64,000 bases of DNA from Steinernema hermaphroditum (Eukaryota > Nematoda > Chromadorea > Rhabditida > Steinernematidae): contig CM059623.1 of the NCBI GenBank assembly GCA_030435675.1, positions 7,838,012 to 7,902,011 on the forward strand, given 5' to 3'. This document shows, piece by piece, positions 34,359-45,049 of the stretch. Position 1 is the stretch's first letter, and each line of letters starts with the position of its first letter. A program made the position numbers and the translations under genes. The notes below the pieces were generated by a model. It saw only the letters and a program-made list of their open reading frames with translations, made no database searches and was not told the origin of the DNA.

Positions 34359-34658
34359 TGTCGTGTCCGTGGGACACCGAGTTCGCCGCTCAAGGGCATG
34401 TGTGGAAATCCCGTGTTAAGCTCATGCTGATAGCAACCTTTTATTGGAGGAATCACATAGACGAGGGGGGGATATGGCTAATGCGGAGGAGACGGAGGCG
34501 GGTGGCAGAGGAGACAGGGACGAGGCGGCGAGAGGCGCTGAGGCGCTGACCCGCGGAGAGCGGCAAACTGGTTGCAACAACTCTCCCTGTACCTGGCGAC
34601 TGTCGCCTTTTATAGGCGGCTTCTCGAAACGCGGGAGCGCCGGGGCGGAGCCCCGACA
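34359..34658 (-). repeat. 5' LTR (right copy) of nested element
   Basis: 300 bp; carries the extra 8-bp AGGCGCTG unit relative to the left copy. Confidence 0.85.
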
Positions 34659-34815
34659 CCCTTCCTCAAGGTCTAAAGTCTCAAAACACTCCTCCTACGC
34701 TGCAGGAACCGCCTCCAGTGGACCAGCGTGATGGAAACTACTCCCTTCACTCGACCTCTACCCTACTACGAGGACATGGATACCAGTGAGTAAGGTCCCT
34801 CCACCGAAGGTCTTC

Positions 34816-34979
34816 AGCGCTTTGCGCTCCACTTAGATCATTCTTCAGCTGTCTCCAGCGCCTTGCGCTCTACTCAAACTTTGGCTTACTTTTCTTCAGC
34901 GCTTTGCGCTCCACTTCAATTCTATCTCCAACTTCTCCAGCGCCATGCGCTCACGTTTAAGCCCTGATTCCCCGCCCAC
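34816..34979 (+). repeat. Four 41-bp repeats with a conserved palindromic core
   Basis: AGCGCYWTGCGCT occurs at 34816, 34857, 34898 and 34939, exactly 41 bp apart, while the rest of each unit has diverged. It lies in the 3' untranslated part of the outer retroelement. Confidence 0.9.
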
Positions 34980-35412
34980 GTGGTGAAATTACAACCACGC
35001 CCTCTCACCATCCAAAACTCTTTGCTAAACCATCAGTACAAGCAGCTAGGCACTGCCGAATCGCTGGTACTCCTGCATCTCTCCCTCCACGCATCGCAAC
35101 AATGCGTCCCACCCTCGATGGTTTCCATCCAACTCAAACTCTCTCCGCCTGTGGCATTTACCCAGCGCGTCGTGTACCCCTAGGTGTACCAGCAGAGTCA
35201 ATCTCTCGTCACAGCGCTCAACGTCACGCCGCAGCAAGAACTCGACGGCTACTCGTCAATCCAAGCCCTCGCCGCAGTCACCACTCGTCCTTGACTACGT
35301 TTTCACTTCGTACATTGTAGTTCTATGTTCCTGTGTTCAGTCGTGGCCTCCACGCACTTTAACCTCTGCTTCGTTTTTGATTATCGGGACGATAATCCCA
35401 TAAGATGGGAGT

Positions 35413-35756
35413 TGTAAGGGTATGCTTATGGGCTCTGCCCACCAATTAAAACTATTAATAGTTTCTCTTCGTGACTAACAAGCACACCACATTTCCTTCT
35501 AAGTCCCAGAGTTGCGAAACCCAAACAAAGGCCACATGAAGCGGCCAGCTGATCCCACACGGCGATAAGGGTCGCCGAGCCTGGGAACCAGACGGGAACA
35601 TTCAGCTGACTCAGGCTTCCGGTCGGGGCCAATAAAAGGGAGCCATTCGGGCTCTCGAGGAGAACGGAGTAAGCACTGATCAGTCACAGACAGATTGGTC
35701 CCGGAGAGATTGGTCAGACTCTGCGAGCCTCAATTAGCCAACGCCTAACTGGTTCT
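35413..35756 (+). repeat. 3' LTR of outer retroelement
   Basis: Same length as the 5' LTR, with seven substitutions. Preceded by the purine-rich AAGATGGGAG (35402-35411), a candidate polypurine tract. Confidence 0.9.
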
Positions 35757-35936
35757 CACCCTCCTAATTCGAAGGAGTGCTAATTAGGAGCTCAGGGAGC
35801 TCGACTTATGTCAGGCGTGTTTTTGAAACAAGACGTTTACTTGGAAACAAAGGGAGCGGAGAATAGAACTCTGCGTCACTCGTGGCTTCGACCCTTAAGT
35901 AGCGATATCACAATGGGGGCCCGGGGCGTCGGGCGG

Positions 35937-36822
35937 CTACATCCAGACGGCGGTGGCGGAGGAGGCGTCGGGGCGGCTGTGGAGGGACTCTCGGTGCCAG
36001 TAGAAGTGCCAGAGGATATAGTTAAAGAGGTGGTTTGAGCAGGTGCCGGTGAAGAAGACGAGGATGAGGAGGGAAAGGTGCCCGTCCACTGGGTGCAAGA
36101 TGCTCAGAAGAAGCTTGTCGGCGGTGGCGATGGTGAGGATGACGAGTCCGAAGCAGTAGGCGTTCTGCATGACGAGGATGGGCCAGAACAGATAGGGATG
36201 CGGGCGGCGGAGGCAGACGCAGGAGAAGAGCGTGACCAGGAGGGCGGCCAGCTGTCCGATGCACCAGAGGCATCGCATGTAACCCCCGTCCAGGTAGTTT
36301 GCGATGCACTCTTGCACCTGCAGGCGAGGGTTACAGTAGCCGGGGAGGGGGGCACCTGGATAAGTTCGTGGAAGAGGCCGAAGTCGAAGATGATGAGGTC
36401 GTTGCTGAGGAACTCGGCATAAGCGCCCGGTTGAGTGATGGTCGCGTTGAAGGAACAGTGGAAGATCTAGAGGGGCGGTTAGGGCTGCATCCGGGGAGAG
36501 GTCACCTGATTGAAATGGAGCACGGAGACGACGTGCTGGAGGAGGGAGAGGGCGGTGATGATCAGCTGCCCGCCACAGAAGGCCGTCACGAGGAGGTCGT
36601 TGGGGCAGCGGACGCCACAGAAGGTACTGTAGGCGTCGGCGATCCGCACGAGGCGACACGAGGAGTCGTCGACGCTATCATTCGGGTCCTGGAACGAAGG
36701 GACCACGCGGTGGGAGCCTGAAGGGATCCATCCGAGGAGGTCAGTGAAGGCCACTCACGATGGACGCCGTTGGGCTCCGCACGGTTACGGTAGCCATTGG
36801 CGGCGCTCCTCGACGCCGTCAC
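35937..36822 (-). CDS. Four-TM membrane protein, family not recognised
   Basis: Three exons read clearly on minus, joined in phase: one ending VVSVLHFNQ at about 36507, one encoding HCSFNATITQPGAYAEFLSN and LIIFDFGLFHELIQ, and a last one to the stop at 35937. The membrane segments are DLLVTAFCGGQLIITALSLL, CLWCIGQLAALLVTLFSCV, FWPILVMQNAYCFGLVILTI and LSLLILVFFTGTCSNHLF. One N-glycosylation site (NAT) lies in the first loop. Ahead of the first TM the frame has no ATG; an upstream exon ending near 36761 (phase 1) probably supplies it, so the 5' limit is approximate. The 3' LTR of the retroelement ends 176 bp past the stop. Confidence 0.6.
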
Positions 36823-39091
36823 CTTTCTTCCATTGTCGCGGACCTCGATCGCCGTCGAGGTCGTTGCCGCGCCACCGTAGCCGTTCGCAATACCGTAGTC
36901 GCCGTGCGATCGAATGGCGAACCGATTAACTTCAAGGAGAGGGTTACGGTAGCAGCGGAGAAGTGGCGCGAAAACGGAGATTACGAGTCTCCGGAAGTTG
37001 CGGAAAAGGTCTCTCCCCAGGAAGTCGCCGAATTCTCGAGTGCAAAGGTGTTTTCTCGGAGAATGGGCACCTTGTGGAACCCTCTATGATCGCAGTCACG
37101 AGCTGTGCACTCTCGGCATAGAGCACAAATAGCCGAGGTTGTTTTTGAGTCGCGAAGTTCTTTGAACGCGTCGCCGACCTTTCCTCCCAGGCGCTCAAGT
37201 GATACCTTCTACGTCGACGGAGACGTCACAGCGAAGCTCTCGAAAGGTCTTCGCAACCTCTTTCTAACGAGGGCTCCGCAGGTGAGTGGCGCGGAGGAAG
37301 CGTCATCGGGGGATGGAGGGGAGAAGTTCGCGCGGATGACGTGTGGCCGCAAGGGGTGGAGGAACTTTTAATCGCGCCCGAAATGATCGAAACACCGAGC
37401 GGAGGAGGAAGTCGGCGCCTCTCGAGGCGAAGGAGGAGCAGAAGCGATCTCTGCGCCTTAGAGAACAAAGCATGAGTATTCCCTGCAGATTCCACCTCGC
37501 ACTTCCAGGGCTACGGTAGGGGAGGGGGCGCGAGGCCTTCGTTGTTTGTTGTGTCCTTTGCTCGCGTGCAGCCATAAACAGAAGTCGGCGCAGAATACGT
37601 TAGGAAACGCGGCGTGATTGGCGTACGGCTTCCTCCCTCGCGCGTGAATTCCGACTCCAATTAGGGGTTCGCACTCTTCGGGCGGCGGACAAGTGGTGTC
37701 GGAATCCGTAGACTCCATTAGGGCGTTCCGACGCCGTTGGCGCGGAAAAGTCCTGGGGGAAGGCAGGTGCCTTCGGAAGGCACTTAGTGGCGCCTAGTCC
37801 CCGGCTAAGTGCGTATAAATAGGGCCGCGGTCGTTCATTAGGCCTGCAAACAAAAATGTTTCGCCGATCCGAAACGCATTAGAAACGGGGCGTCGGGAAG
37901 GAGAGACGAAGAGGAAGGTGGATTCGCGCAAACAAATAATAAAGAAGAGGACGACGGCCGAAGGGCTCGATTCCGCGGCGACGTGATTAATAAACGCCGG
38001 AAAAGATGTTTGCTCAATTGCTCCTCGCGCACGTCCGACAATTCGGAGAATCCTCACAGGGCCACCGGTACAGCACCCCGAGGTCACGTGACTAGGGTTG
38101 CCAGGTCGCTTCTGATTGGCATAAGAGGAGGCGCCTGAGAGCGACGCTGGGGGATTACCGGCCGATGTCCTCGACATTCAATTAACGATTTAATGAACAC
38201 TTCTGGCGGCGAAGGGGCGTCTCGGAGTCGGACGAGGGGCACCTGGAGGGTTCCGGGAAGGCGAAGTCAGATGCGTCGGCGCAGTAATAATTAATTGGAG
38301 GCGATGAATGAACGACGGAGTGCTTCGCGGGAGCGATTGCGCTCAGGAGGCGGAGAAAAACAAAACCGGAGCCTCGGGGAGCGCCCCGAGACCCGTAATT
38401 GCCCTTGGGATCGCGCGGCACTTGCGCTGCCGCTGCTCTCTTCGGCGGCGCCTCGGCGAGCCGAAGACGCGCCGCCAGGTAGCATCGGAGGGGCCGGAGG
38501 AGGCGCTAATTACGCACCGGAGATCACCCGAAGGTGAGCAGCGGTCGAGAGGCGAAGGGCGATCGATGTGGAATCAAATATGCAAAGGTTGAGTTGGGGA
38601 AAGGCGCCCTTAATCGCCTCCTCCGGAATCCCTCTAGCCTGTATAGGCTCCGAGGGGGACTCGTAAAGGCCGCCGACGCGCCGAATTGCTTTTTGACGTC
38701 CTCGACGGAGCCTCGGCCGGAAAAGGACCCCGGTGGGCTTCGCTACGCCCTTTTATGCAATATCGTAATTGGATATAGCCGACGACACGAATGGTCTTCT
38801 CATATCGCCTGCGCCGATGTCATTACCAGGATTAGAGCATTAGGAGTGCGCGCGGCGGAAGGCGGCGCCGGGCTGCAGGTGCCGCCTCGCGCTTTCTAAT
38901 GCAATTACCTTTTAAATTTACTCCATGACGCACTTCCCCACCTGCCGTTCGGTCTTTGTTCGCGGAATCCAGGCACTTTATTCGACGGAAAGCATTTGAA
39001 TTACCGTAATACAATCTGGTAAGTGAGATGCGAGTGAGCAGCGAATGTACAAAAAGGAACACGTAAGCTAATTGAACGATAAGTTAGGGGG
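36823..39091. other. 2.3 kb without a recognised gene
   Basis: GC-rich with AT islands (several ATTAATT strings). A TATAAATA sits at 37813-37820 on plus, but the ATG 37 bp further on opens only an 8-codon frame. Many short arginine/serine-rich frames occur on both strands and none has splice-compatible partners. It separates the 3' end of ced-5 from the four-TM gene upstream. Confidence 0.5.
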
Positions 39092-42000
39092 TTACGGTAG
39101 GGGCGTCCTCCTGGCTAGGAGCTCTTTCGAGTGGATGTCGGTGCGCCTTCTGGGGAGCGGAGGTGGCGGGGGTGAGGAGGTGCGCTCCGAGTCGGAGCCG
39201 CGGACCCTGCGACGGAGCGGCGAGTTGGTGGCGGAGACGGAGATGCCGAAGGAGACACGCGCCGACAGCTCCGAGGAGCGGGGCGTGAGGAGACCGCTCT
39301 CAGATTGGAAGGAAGTGCGCTCCTCGCAGCGGCTGCTGCTCTTCCTCGCCGCCATCGGTTTCATCCCCTTGATGGCGGAAATCACGACGCGCCCCCTGTG
39401 GAGGCTCCCGAAGCTCGCCGCGTTGCTCACCGAGGGCGACTGCACGGAGTGCTCCGGGGCAGGGCCCACCGAGCAGACGATGGAGCAGTTCGGGGGCAGC
39501 AGCGAGGGCGCGACGCCAAACTGCTCGCCGATGTTCTGGCTATACTCGTAAAAGGACTCGACGAGCGAGGCGTGAAAGTTGAGGTCCTTCGGCAGCTGGT
39601 TGTGTACGTAGAGGGCATACTCGAGGATCGGGACCTGGTTTCGGAGCAGCTCCCCGAGACGCTCCACCTCGAGGAGCTCCTCGTCGGAGAGAACGGAGCG
39701 ACACTCATCGGTGAAGAAGACCTTGTAGTTCTTGGTGCCGCCCTGCACGAAGGCTTGGAGGACGCCGCGGACGGCGCCACCAAGGCGCTTCGACCACTCG
39801 GTGGGCGCCGAGGAGGAAAGCGCCTCCTCGACCAGGGCGAGCAGGGAGTCGTTGCTGCGCTCCATGAAGGCGACGGCCTCGGAGAGAGGGCTTGAGTCGA
39901 AGGGTTCCGAGTGCGAGATCACCTGCGAGAACTTGAGGATGCTGGGCAGCGCACAGTCGACGCCGATGTAGTGCTTCCGCACCCAGAAGCGCGTCACGTC
40001 CGAGTTCTCTAGCTGTGTGAACTTCGAGGGGCGCGGGTCGGGCCGCGAGTATTCGAACTTGTTGACGTCATTATGCTCGTAGTACCAGCGGATGAGTCTG
40101 TTGACCAGTTTGTTATCCGTCAAAGGACACGGTGGAGCGATCGGGGCTACCGGGATGATCTGGATGTGGCGACCGCACTGTTTCGCCAAGTGGGAGCAGT
40201 CGTCCATGGTAGGCACCAGCTTCGAGCCGTAGAAGGTGCTCAGGAGGCGCTGTTGAAAGCTGCCGATTTTGTCGAGGGGCTGCCCTCGGAAGACGAACTC
40301 CTTGCGATTGAGGTAGGGCGGGAAGTCGCGGCCGTAGAAGCCGACGAGGAAGTAGGCGCACTCGAGGCGCGGCCGCGAGCTGATCTTACGGTAGAGGTCA
40401 GCGATGCGTGAAAGGAGATCGGACAGCTTGACGTAGTCGAAGAGGCGCTGTTCATAGAGCGGCACCAGCTCTCGCAGGATCTCGATCGACTTCTCCCAGA
40501 TCTCACCGCGGTCCAGAAGGTCGGCCATTTCGATGTAGAGCTGCTCTTTGAGCTGCCGTTGGCTGCCACACTGTCGGTTTAACTGCTTGGCGACGACGAA
40601 GGGCGGTAGCTCCTCTTCCTCCCAGGAGAGCGTCGAGGCGTGGTTCTGCAGGGTGAAGGCCGCCTCCACGAGGTTCCCACACAGAAGGTGTAGGTCGTAG
40701 AGCTTGTAAACGTAGGCGATGTAGAGGTCGCGCTGTCCGATGGAATTGTAGTACTTGATGAGCTCTACGGTGCGGTTCATGCCGTTCTCGATGGAGTCGG
40801 CGCGGCGGCGCACTTGGCGGTAATCGAAGAGGAGCTGCAGGAGGTGGTCGATCTCCTTGATGAAGAGGACGATGCCGCCGCGTGTGAAGAGCTCGTGGTT
40901 GGAGCGGCAGCGCGCCATCATAAGGCGGAAGAGCTGGCGCTTGAAGGCGGCATCGCCGGCGCCGTCGTCCACCAGCGAGTCCAGCTGCACGACCATCTCG
41001 TCACGGAACTGCGTGAACTCCGTCGGCTGAGACTGGTGCCACTCCGTCTGCATCATGTCGAAGAAGATCGGAATCGTCGTTTCGCGTATGGCGACGTCGG
41101 CGCAGAGCGCCACGCGCAGGAAGGCGCCCACGAGGCTCGGGATGTAGTTCATCTTCTCGACCTCTGGCAGCTGGTACCAGAGGGAGCGGAGCTCCTGGGC
41201 CGCCAAGCGGCGCAAGAAGGCGGGCTTCCGGTCGACGAACTTCTCCTGTGTGATGAAGGCGACCAGAGTGAGCATACACTCGCGCCATAACTCGGCCTCG
41301 AAGAACTGCGCGTTGAAGACGCCGACGACGACGGGGATCACAAAGCGTATCATCTTGACGAAGACCTTGTTCTGCAGCCGGAACATCAGGTGCCAGTCCT
41401 TCCGGAAAGCGCAGCGGCCGAAGATGTCACGGAACATGCGCACCAGTTCAGAGAGGAAGTCGAGCTTGTCCAGGTGCGTCGGCAGCGCTTCCACGTACTT
41501 CTTGAAGCTCTCGGCGGAGACGCGGTCTAGCAGTGCCAGCACGAGGGTGAACACCGGCTGCAGGACGGGGCGCTCATTTAGGAGATGGATGCAGGTCTGT
41601 ACAAGTGGTCGGAAACAGCGGGCGAAGACGAAGTTAAAGTCGGGGTCCTCCAATTGGCAGCTGCAGAAGTTGAGGTTGAAGAGCGTCTCCAGCACGTTCA
41701 TTAGGATGTTGGAGCAGTTTTCGATGCGCTCCGCATACTCCGTGCGCTCGACTGCTCGCTCCGGTTGCAGGTGCTCCAACACCTTCTCTAGGACCTTCGG
41801 CAACAGCAGCTCGCGACACTCCGGGAGCGCGAAGAGGTCAGTCTCCACGATCTTCTCGATGAACTCGAGGCGATGCCGCGGCACGATGTTCACTCCGAAC
41901 TTGTCCATGATGGAAATGATGAAGACGGTGACGTCGTACGGCTCCAGAATGCCTGGCTGGATGAGCTCGGGGATGATAGACGGCAGGTACTTGAGGGCGA

Positions 42001-44474
42001 CGTTCTGGCACGTCATCCTGCCGCGGTCTCCCTGCATCATGCCCTCCAGTGCACGTTTGAAGCGCTCGATCATCTCGTGGAAGTTGCTGCCTGTATTCAT
42101 TGCCAGGCGATCGTTGCACCGCTTCGAGGCAACGATCATCTGCATCAGGGGGCCGAGGGTCTTCAGTGCCGGCAGCGACTTCTCGTGGGTCTCGTCGGCG
42201 TGCTGCAAAGAGGGGAATTGACCGTGAATCACAGAAAGTGCAAACGTACCTCGATGTAGTAGAGAAGATGTGTGATCAGACCAACGTAGGCGATTGTCGA
42301 ATGAAACATTCGGATGTAGTTTTCCAAAGCGGGCTTATAGGCGGCGTTTCGCTCGCTTTCGACAAGACGCAACACAACGACGAGGACGTCGAAGACTTGG
42401 CGGTGCAGGTGTGCGTGGTTGTCCATGATTTCGAAGAGCGCATCACAGAAGCCGGGGATAAACTTGACAATTTCTTCTGTCACGAGACCTTCTTGCGAGG
42501 CGATCTTTTCGAGGTGATGCCGCAGGTTCGCTTGATGCATCCGCCAGTTGAGGATCGCAAGGATCAGTGAGTTGTGTGTCAGCGTCGAGGAGCGTGTTCT
42601 CGTCTGGATGTTGACGCCGTTCTTCTCCATGAGCGTCGCCGGTCGTGCATTCGATTGCACCAGTTTTAGGTCACCTCGGGTCGACGGATACGCCAAGTAG
42701 CTGACGTCGGAGAGATTGAAGCGGAGAGGGTCCACCTGAATACACGGCAAGCGTTCATCATTTACTCCACAGTAATCCTCACCTTGTACATGAGTAGCTC
42801 GTGGTCTCCGTCACTGATAAGACGCGTTCCAGCGAGGATGTGGGCGAAAGCGATGGCAAAGGGGCCCTTGTCGGCTTTGTTCTTGTCAGAGCGGCGACTG
42901 TAGAGAGCGATTCGGAGATGGACATCGCCGGAAATGCCTTCGGCGAGGCGGATCTTCGCCGTCTCGTTCCACTTCGGCTTGTCTTCGTGATAGAATACCG
43001 AACTCTGGTAATAGGAGCTGATCGTCTGCCCTTCCACGGGTGTTGCCGATTCGAAACAATTCTGTATGCAACGGCCACTGGAGTCGTATACGGCCATCCG
43101 CGCTTCGATGTTCTTCTCGGAAGCCTTGTAGAATTCGCCGAAGAGAAGCGTCACGAAGAGATGGTTTCCTACCTTCTCGATAGCCGTCGAATCCTGCACC
43201 TTGTGCACTTCGGTCGGTGGACGCACAGAGAAGATGTGCGGGAAATTCTTTTTTACCTGGAACGACTTATCGGACTGATCACAGAAGTGAAAGAGACTCA
43301 CTTGGCGGTAGGTTCCTGCAAGAAACTGGGAACTTATCATCACTTGCGTCTTCTGGGCATATCCATTACTGGCAAACGAAGACAGGAGTCTGACCGTGCT
43401 GAGTTTGGCGCTCACAAGACTTGACACCAGCGAATCGAACGACTCATCGCGACTGAGGAAGAAGATCGTCTCCTTGGGCACTTCGCCTTCGATTACCTCG
43501 GCCAGATCTATGAAGCCGACGGCGTAGGGTTGTCGGTAGCACGGAAGGCCGACACAGTCGGGCTGCTTTTTCATTGTGGAGGATAACGGCTCGATTGGAG
43601 CGATCCGGGAAGCTCGGAGAACGATGATGAGGCGGTGTTCCCCGGATGCTTCGGTTTCTCCAAGTCCTGTGAAGATGGCTCGACATTCACGCTGTTCGAA
43701 AGCAGAGTTCCTCGCGACCCAACGGAATGTAAAGTCTTCGGAGATAAAGCGTTGCTCTTTGAGGTGGTACAGCGACATGACGAACTCGCAGTCGCAGCTG
43801 AGCTCGAGAGTCGTTGAGAGAACGTTGATGAGTACGGAGAACTGCGAGAATTGCTTGTTCGTTTGTGGCCTCGACGACTCTTCGATGCGCTTCTTCGAGG
43901 CAACATGCTCACGATAGCACTGAATCAGCGAGATCGTGTCGATGTCGATGGGACGCCCTCCGTCGTCACGGATCGTCATGTTGAGGCCAAGCCACTGGTT
44001 GCCGAGATCGATCTTCGCGGTAGTCTCACTTCTCAACTCCTTGAGTTCCTCTGCTGGAACGTTCCCCGAGAGAATCTGTTTTCTGACCACCATCAAGCCA
44101 TTCATATAAGTGAATATCTTCTCGAGACTCTGTACACCCAGCTGGTTCGCGTAGTAATCCTTGCAGGTGCGCCACCAGTTCTGCAGCACCACTGTGATTT
44201 CATCTACCAGAGCGGAGCTTTCGCTGGATGTGCTCGGCTCCACGAGTCTATTCGAGCTGGACGCGTAGTTGGATTGCTTGTGGATCGCCGACAGGGGGAA
44301 GATTCCATTCTTGCGCTCATCGTCAACGCAGAAACCATAAGCCCAGGTCCCGTTGTTAGAGACGACACGCACTTTCTGTCCGATGAGAAACGGGAGGAAT
44401 CGCTTCCCTTTCGGAAGCGCCTCGTTGCAGGAGAAGTTGTGCACCGCAACGGCGACATAGGTGTGATCCGGCAT
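39092..44474 (-). CDS. ced-5: DOCK180/CED-5-type Rac GEF
   Basis: Three exons: 44474-42783 (564 codons), 42735-42250 (162) and 42202-39092 (1,036 plus stop), all in phase, 1,762 residues. The N-terminal SH3 is at residues 5-65 (YVAVAVHNFSC, GTWAYGFCVDDERKNGIFPL). A DHR1/C2-type domain spans about 390-560 (VTLLFGEFYKASEKNIEARM, SSVFYHEDKPKWNETAKIRL). Armadillo-like helices follow, and the catalytic DHR2 domain is in the last third (AYVYKLYDLHLLCGNLVEAA, VGFYGRDFPPYLNRKEFVFR). The proline-rich end SSPPPPPLPRRRTD suits CrkII/CED-2 SH3 binding. With ELMO/CED-12, such proteins activate Rac for engulfment of dying cells and cell migration. A single 3.1 kb coding exon is unusual here. It lies head to head with the daf-4-like gene. 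Confidence 0.95.
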
Positions 44475-45049
44475 CCTGTAAGAGTAGCGATGAAAAATTA
44501 CGCGTGAATACCAGATTCAAACCTGTGAGTCTTATCCGGCAATCGACATAAATTGGCGAAACAAGAATGCCGGAACTCTGAAAGGTTCAAAATGAAACCA
44601 ACAAGGAGAAACGCGATAGCGGATATGAGTCATCATAGAGAGGGCGTTTCGCCGGTCTTCTCCCTGCTTTCCTCACTCGCACACAACCACAAAAGGTTCG
44701 AAGAGGAAAGCCCTAGGAAATGAAAACCGAAAAGTAAACAAAAAGCCTCTGAAATGTTGCAAAACAAGAAAACAACCGCGTTTCACCGTCGGATGTTTAC
44801 AGGTCAGCATCGTAGACTGAGACAATGCTGCAGGCGGAACGCTGCAGGACGCTGTCCGTCTGGCAGCTCAGACAAGTTCGCGTTCACTTTGACGTTTGTT
44901 GTTCCGACGACGTCGCGTGCCTCCGAGGCGCCGCGAGGTATTTTCCCGCCGACGCCCTCTTCGTGGGTGGCGGAACTATCCAGAATACTGGCGCTGTGCC
45001 ACTCACGGATAAGCTGACGCGCTCGATTTCAGAAGACAGCGACAGCGAA
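44475..45049. promoter_or_regulatory. Divergent promoter region of ced-5 and daf-4
   Basis: 575 bp between the two start codons, AT-rich in the middle. An upstream in-frame ATG for the receptor exists at 44825, but the signal peptide begins at 45050, so the region before it is taken as 5' UTR/promoter. Confidence 0.5.

Larger units (their letters stand above)
29886..34658 (-). mobile_element. Nested LTR retroelement, reverse orientation, gag only
   Basis: Near-identical terminal repeats at 29886-30177 (292 bp) and 34359-34658 (300 bp) begin TGTCG and end CGACA. They are flanked by CCCT at 29882-29885 and 34659-34662. The repeats differ by two substitutions and one 8-bp unit (AGGCGCTG duplicated in the right copy), fewer than the outer LTRs, as expected for a later insertion. 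TATAAAA reads on minus within each LTR, and gag is also on minus. Between gag and the left LTR there is no space for pol, and none is seen elsewhere, so the element is non-autonomous. Confidence 0.9.
26048..35756 (+). mobile_element. LTR retrotransposon with gag and env-like remnants, pol missing
   Basis: Two 344-bp direct LTRs (26048-26391, 35413-35756) are flanked by the 4-bp duplication CACC (26044-26047, 35757-35760). A TGG-initial primer-site-like TGGTGCCCCGAG follows the 5' LTR, overlapping its last base. Inside, on plus, are a 5' leader with three 38-39 bp repeats, gag (to about 28.2 kb) and an env-like region (28.3-29.9 kb). The latter is interrupted at 29886 by a second LTR element in opposite orientation. 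No protease, RT, RNase H or integrase motif is found. The LTRs differ at seven positions (about 2 percent), so the insertion is not very recent. The gag type suggests Ty3/gypsy or BEL; I cannot decide without pol. Confidence 0.9.

Noticed and set aside
26048..35756. Reading the retroelement region as host genes
   Set aside because: Paired LTRs, target duplications and gag/env-like content explain it.
39305..39895. Long plus-strand frames opposite ced-5 (also 40814-41290, 41250-42221)
   Set aside because: Shadows of the GC-rich DOCK coding exon with biased codon use.
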